A DNA stretch of 9,552 bases from Flavobacteriaceae bacterium (GTDB taxonomy: Bacteria > Bacteroidota > Bacteroidia > Flavobacteriales > Flavobacteriaceae), in assembly GCA_016763715.1 (NCBI GenBank), contig JAESTG010000383.1:1-9552 (forward strand), in the 5' to 3' direction. This document shows positions 7,602-9,552 of the stretch, piece after piece; the first letter of the stretch is position 1, and every line of letters starts with the position of its first letter. The notes under the pieces were generated by a model. That model saw nothing but the letters and a program-made list of their open reading frames with translations. It ran no database searches and was not told where the DNA came from. Both the position numbers and the translations under genes were made by a program.

Positions 7602-9182
7602 TTAGTCTTCCATTATTATTATAAATTCTATTCTTCTATTCATTTCGTGCTGAACTTCGCTACAGGGATCACAATTCACTACTGGTTGCTGTTCTCCGTA
7701 ACCTTTCCAAGTCAATCGATCCTTAGCAATACCTTTAGTAATCAAATAATTCATAGCTGAAGCAGCTCTTCGATTGGATAACTTCAAATTGTAATTATCA
7801 TTTCCTCTAAAATCGGTATGTGCCCCTAGGGCTACTTTTATTTCAGGATTACTTCGCATAGTTTCCACTACAGTATTCAATGTAATTGTAGAAACCTCCT
7901 TGATATTAGCACTAGCGTAATCGAATAATATATTATTTATTTTAATAAACGTTTTCTCTTCGGTAACAACTATGGGAGCAGCTTCTGCTTTTAGCGTAAC
8001 ATCCGCTTCATACTCCTTGGTTCTATTATCTGTATTGAAAATAGTAGATCCTTTAAAAAACCCTTCCTTACCTGAAACAATGGTGTAATATTCAAACGAC
8101 GAAATAGGGAAAGAGAATTCTCCTTTTTCATTGGTAAGCATCTTAGCTACTTCTGTTCCATCGGTATCAATTAATTGAACAGAGACATTTGTCAAGGGAA
8201 TTTTAGTTTCAAAATCGATTGCCTTTCCACTTACCTTTTGAGCAATTATATATTCGGTGATTCTATAAATATCGTAACTTCCATTTCCTCCTTCTCTATC
8301 AGAAGTAATATAACCTATACGCTCTGTTGCAGGAACAAACGCAATCTCATCCAATTCGGTATTAATGGTGTTTCCCAAATTAAGAATAGTAACATAGCCT
8401 TTCTTTGTTCTTCTTGATTTAAATACGTCAAACCCACCAATGTTAGCATGACCTTTAGAGGAAAAGAATAAAAACTTTTCGTCCACCGATAAATGTGGAA
8501 ATTTATCATCCAAAGCTGTATTAATATCACCTTCAACAGCCATCACTTCACCCAAGGTACCATCCTCTTTTACAGGAGCTTTATAAATATCAAAACCTCC
8601 TTTACCACCAAGCATATTGGAAGCAAAATAAAGCATATCTCCAGCCTTGTTTAAATGAGGATTCTCTACTGAATATTCTGTACTATTAACATGCATAGGT
8701 ATAATCTTATGCCACTGCCCTATACGTTCTGGGTTCATTTCGGCATGGTATAGCTGAAACCGTTTTGTATTGCCTTCCATGTTTTTAGTAAAAAACATAA
8801 CGTTCCCGTCTTGTGAAAAACTAACAGAACCTAAATTTTCATTTTTATTCAACAAACTTGAAAATAATAAGGGACGTGTTAGATCATAATTTTCCAATAT
8901 GTCACTACAATACAATTTAGTAAATGGTGCGTTGGTGGCTGGGTCCTTTTTTGCAATTGCTCCAATTTTTCGTGCTGAAAATGAAATAAATTTATTTTTA
9001 AAAAGTCCAGAGCCATAATCCGCATAAGACGAATTAATACCAGTTGTCAAGGCTTCAAATTTAAAACCATTATCGCCTATATTATCCTTAGAAAACGCAG
9101 TGACTTCATAAGGTGCTTGTGCAAAAATAGCTGTAGTAAATAAAAAGATAGCCGCTAGGGATAAAGGAATACGGTTCTTCAT
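7602..9182 (-). CDS. OmpA family outer-membrane protein with PD40 repeats
   Basis: A 526-residue secreted envelope protein expected to bind peptidoglycan and link it to the outer membrane. A signal peptide (MKNRIPLSLAAIFLFTTAIFAQ) is followed by a beta-propeller-like region with at least four PD40-type repeats (SFSQDGNVMFFTKN; GDMLYFASN with GGFDIYKA; EKFLFFSSKG with GGFDVFKS; IGYITSDREGGNGSYDIYRI). A carboxypeptidase-regulatory-like beta sandwich lies at about 313-400 (SGKAIDFETKIPL). The C-terminal OmpA domain (413-526) has ILFDYASANI, HTDFRG (455-460), LSNRRA and NRRIEF, the diaminopimelate-binding pattern. A Cys pair (NCDPC, near 504 and 507) is typical of the flavobacterial subgroup. I chose ATG 9182 over the in-frame TTG at 9185, which only adds one Met. 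Many flavobacterial relatives are longer, with an N-terminal TPR part that is absent here. It is transcribed alone, between convergent and divergent neighbours. Confidence 0.92.
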   Translation of the reverse strand: MKNRIPLSLAAIFLFTTAIFAQAPYEVTAFSKDNIGDNGFKFEALTTGINSSYADYGSGLFKNKFISFSARKIGAIAKKDPATNAPFTKLYCSDILENYDLTRPLLFSSLLNKNENLGSVSFSQDGNVMFFTKNMEGNTKRFQLYHAEMNPERIGQWHKIIPMHVNSTEYSVENPHLNKAGDMLYFASNMLGGKGGFDIYKAPVKEDGTLGEVMAVEGDINTALDDKFPHLSVDEKFLFFSSKGHANIGGFDVFKSRRTKKGYVTILNLGNTINTELDEIAFVPATERIGYITSDREGGNGSYDIYRITEYIIAQKVSGKAIDFETKIPLTNVSVQLIDTDGTEVAKMLTNEKGEFSFPISSFEYYTIVSGKEGFFKGSTIFNTDNRTKEYEADVTLKAEAAPIVVTEEKTFIKINNILFDYASANIKEVSTITLNTVVETMRSNPEIKVALGAHTDFRGNDNYNLKLSNRRAASAMNYLITKGIAKDRLTWKGYGEQQPVVNCDPCSEVQHEMNRRIEFIIIMED

Positions 9183-9214
9183 CAAAATGTTATGAGGTTA
9201 GTTAGTTGTGAATT

Positions 9215-9222
9215 CAAATCTA
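9215..9222 (-). promoter_or_regulatory. -7 promoter box (TAGATTTG) for the OmpA-like gene
   Basis: On the - strand TAGATTTG fits TAnnTTTG exactly and lies 32 bp before the ATG at 9182, implying a leader of about 26 nt. No TTTG stands at the usual distance upstream, so the -33 half is weak or absent. Confidence 0.45.
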
Positions 9223-9276
9223 ATTCATAAATAGAATTTTCCTACACGTTTTAGCCGAAGGGTTTATATTTTCGTT

Positions 9277-9298
9277 AAAGTGTATTTTCCTACACTTT
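9277..9298. repeat. Perfect 8-bp inverted repeat between ompA-like gene and rsmA
   Basis: AAAGTGTA (9277-9284) and TACACTTT (9291-9298) are exact inverted repeats around TTTTCC. The 11-mer TTTTCCTACAC in its right half (9285-9295) also occurs at 9237-9247 as a direct repeat 48 bp away. It lies upstream of both divergent genes and could be an operator or an RNA hairpin; the sequence gives no further proof. Confidence 0.55.
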
Positions 9299-9377
9299 CG
9301 AGACCTCTAATCGTCGCATTATGATTTTCATCGAATTTGTATTTCTCTGGCGTCATTAATTTACCCGTTAAAATACC

Positions 9378-9385
9378 TACCTTTG
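9378..9385 (+). promoter_or_regulatory. -7 promoter box (TACCTTTG) for rsmA
   Basis: TACCTTTG fits TAnnTTTG exactly and ends only 7 bases before the rsmA ATG at 9393. Transcription would begin at or a few bases before the start codon, giving a leaderless or near-leaderless mRNA. No TTTG lies at the expected -33 distance; the nearest, at 9336-9339, is too far. Confidence 0.45.
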
Positions 9386-9392
9386 AGCCCAT

Positions 9393-9552
9393 ATGAGTAA
9401 ACCCGTACGAGCCAAAAAACATTTAGGACAACACTTTCTTATCGATGAATCTGTTGCAGAAAAAATTGGAAATACCCTTAAGCTTAAGGGGTGTCAAAAT
9501 GTTCTGGAAATAGGATCTGGTACTGGTATGCTTACAAAGTATTTGGTTCAAA
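9393..9552 (+). CDS. rsmA: 16S rRNA dimethyladenosine transferase RsmA/KsgA (5' part)
   Basis: Only the first 53 codons lie in the window; the gene runs off the right edge. RsmA dimethylates two adjacent adenines (A1518 and A1519 in E. coli numbering) near the 3' end of 16S rRNA and acts as a late checkpoint of 30S assembly. The diagnostic N-terminus [11 protein letters not shown] (8-18) is present, followed by the S-adenosylmethionine-binding motif [16 protein letters not shown] (37-51), with its Gly-x-Gly-x-Gly core. The ATG 9393 start fits the known beginning [13 protein letters not shown]. It is divergent from the OmpA-like gene. Confidence 0.95.
   Translation, partial: MSKPVRAKKHLGQHFLIDESVAEKIGNTLKLKGCQNVLEIGSGTGMLTKYLVQ

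Noticed and set aside
8175..8417. + strand ORF opposite the OmpA-like gene
   Set aside because: Antisense to conserved PD40 and regulatory-like domains; its Ser/Ile/Asn-rich product has no family character.

Overview
The window looks like an ordinary chromosomal housekeeping stretch from a member of the Bacteroidota, most likely a marine-type Flavobacteriaceae species. Reasons: low G+C, A-rich leaders instead of Shine-Dalgarno sites, promoter-like boxes matching TTTG-N19-TAnnTTTG, a PD40/OmpA outer-membrane protein, and gene content typical of the group. This assignment rests on pattern recognition, not on a database search.

Layout: (1) At 1-753, rplY (ribosomal protein L25, TL5/CTC type) has its own -7 box, a leader hairpin and a strong intrinsic terminator. 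(2) At 777-3961 a tightly packed + strand run holds pth (peptidyl-tRNA hydrolase), ribF (FMN/FAD synthesis, TTG start 1 bp after pth), a vitamin K-dependent gamma-carboxylase-like HTTM membrane protein overlapping ribF by 8 bp, and a small single-span membrane protein gene. The last two each carry one in-frame stop codon, TAG at 2561 and TAA at 3863. (3) At 3977-5301, serS has the best promoter in the window. (4) At 5389-7512 lies a secreted TPR protein gene broken by a +1 frameshift near 5555, then a small DUF4286-type gene. (5) At 7543-9182, on the - strand, is an OmpA/PD40 cell-envelope protein with its own terminator and promoter. (6) From 9393 to the window end is the 5' part of rsmA (16S rRNA dimethyltransferase), divergent from the ompA-like gene across about 210 bp that contain a perfect inverted repeat.

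How the genes relate: rplY, pth, serS and rsmA serve translation, ribF makes flavin cofactors, and the OmpA/PD40 and TPR proteins belong to the cell envelope. The standout is the gamma-carboxylase-like gene, which keeps the positions matching the human active-site Lys and His but has a premature amber codon. Together with the broken small membrane gene after it and the frameshifted TPR gene, it gives three separate lesions in about 3 kb between intact housekeeping genes. This may be real gene decay, possibly of a linked membrane unit, or consensus error; the window alone cannot decide. No CRISPR array, transposase, phage gene, tRNA or rRNA was seen.
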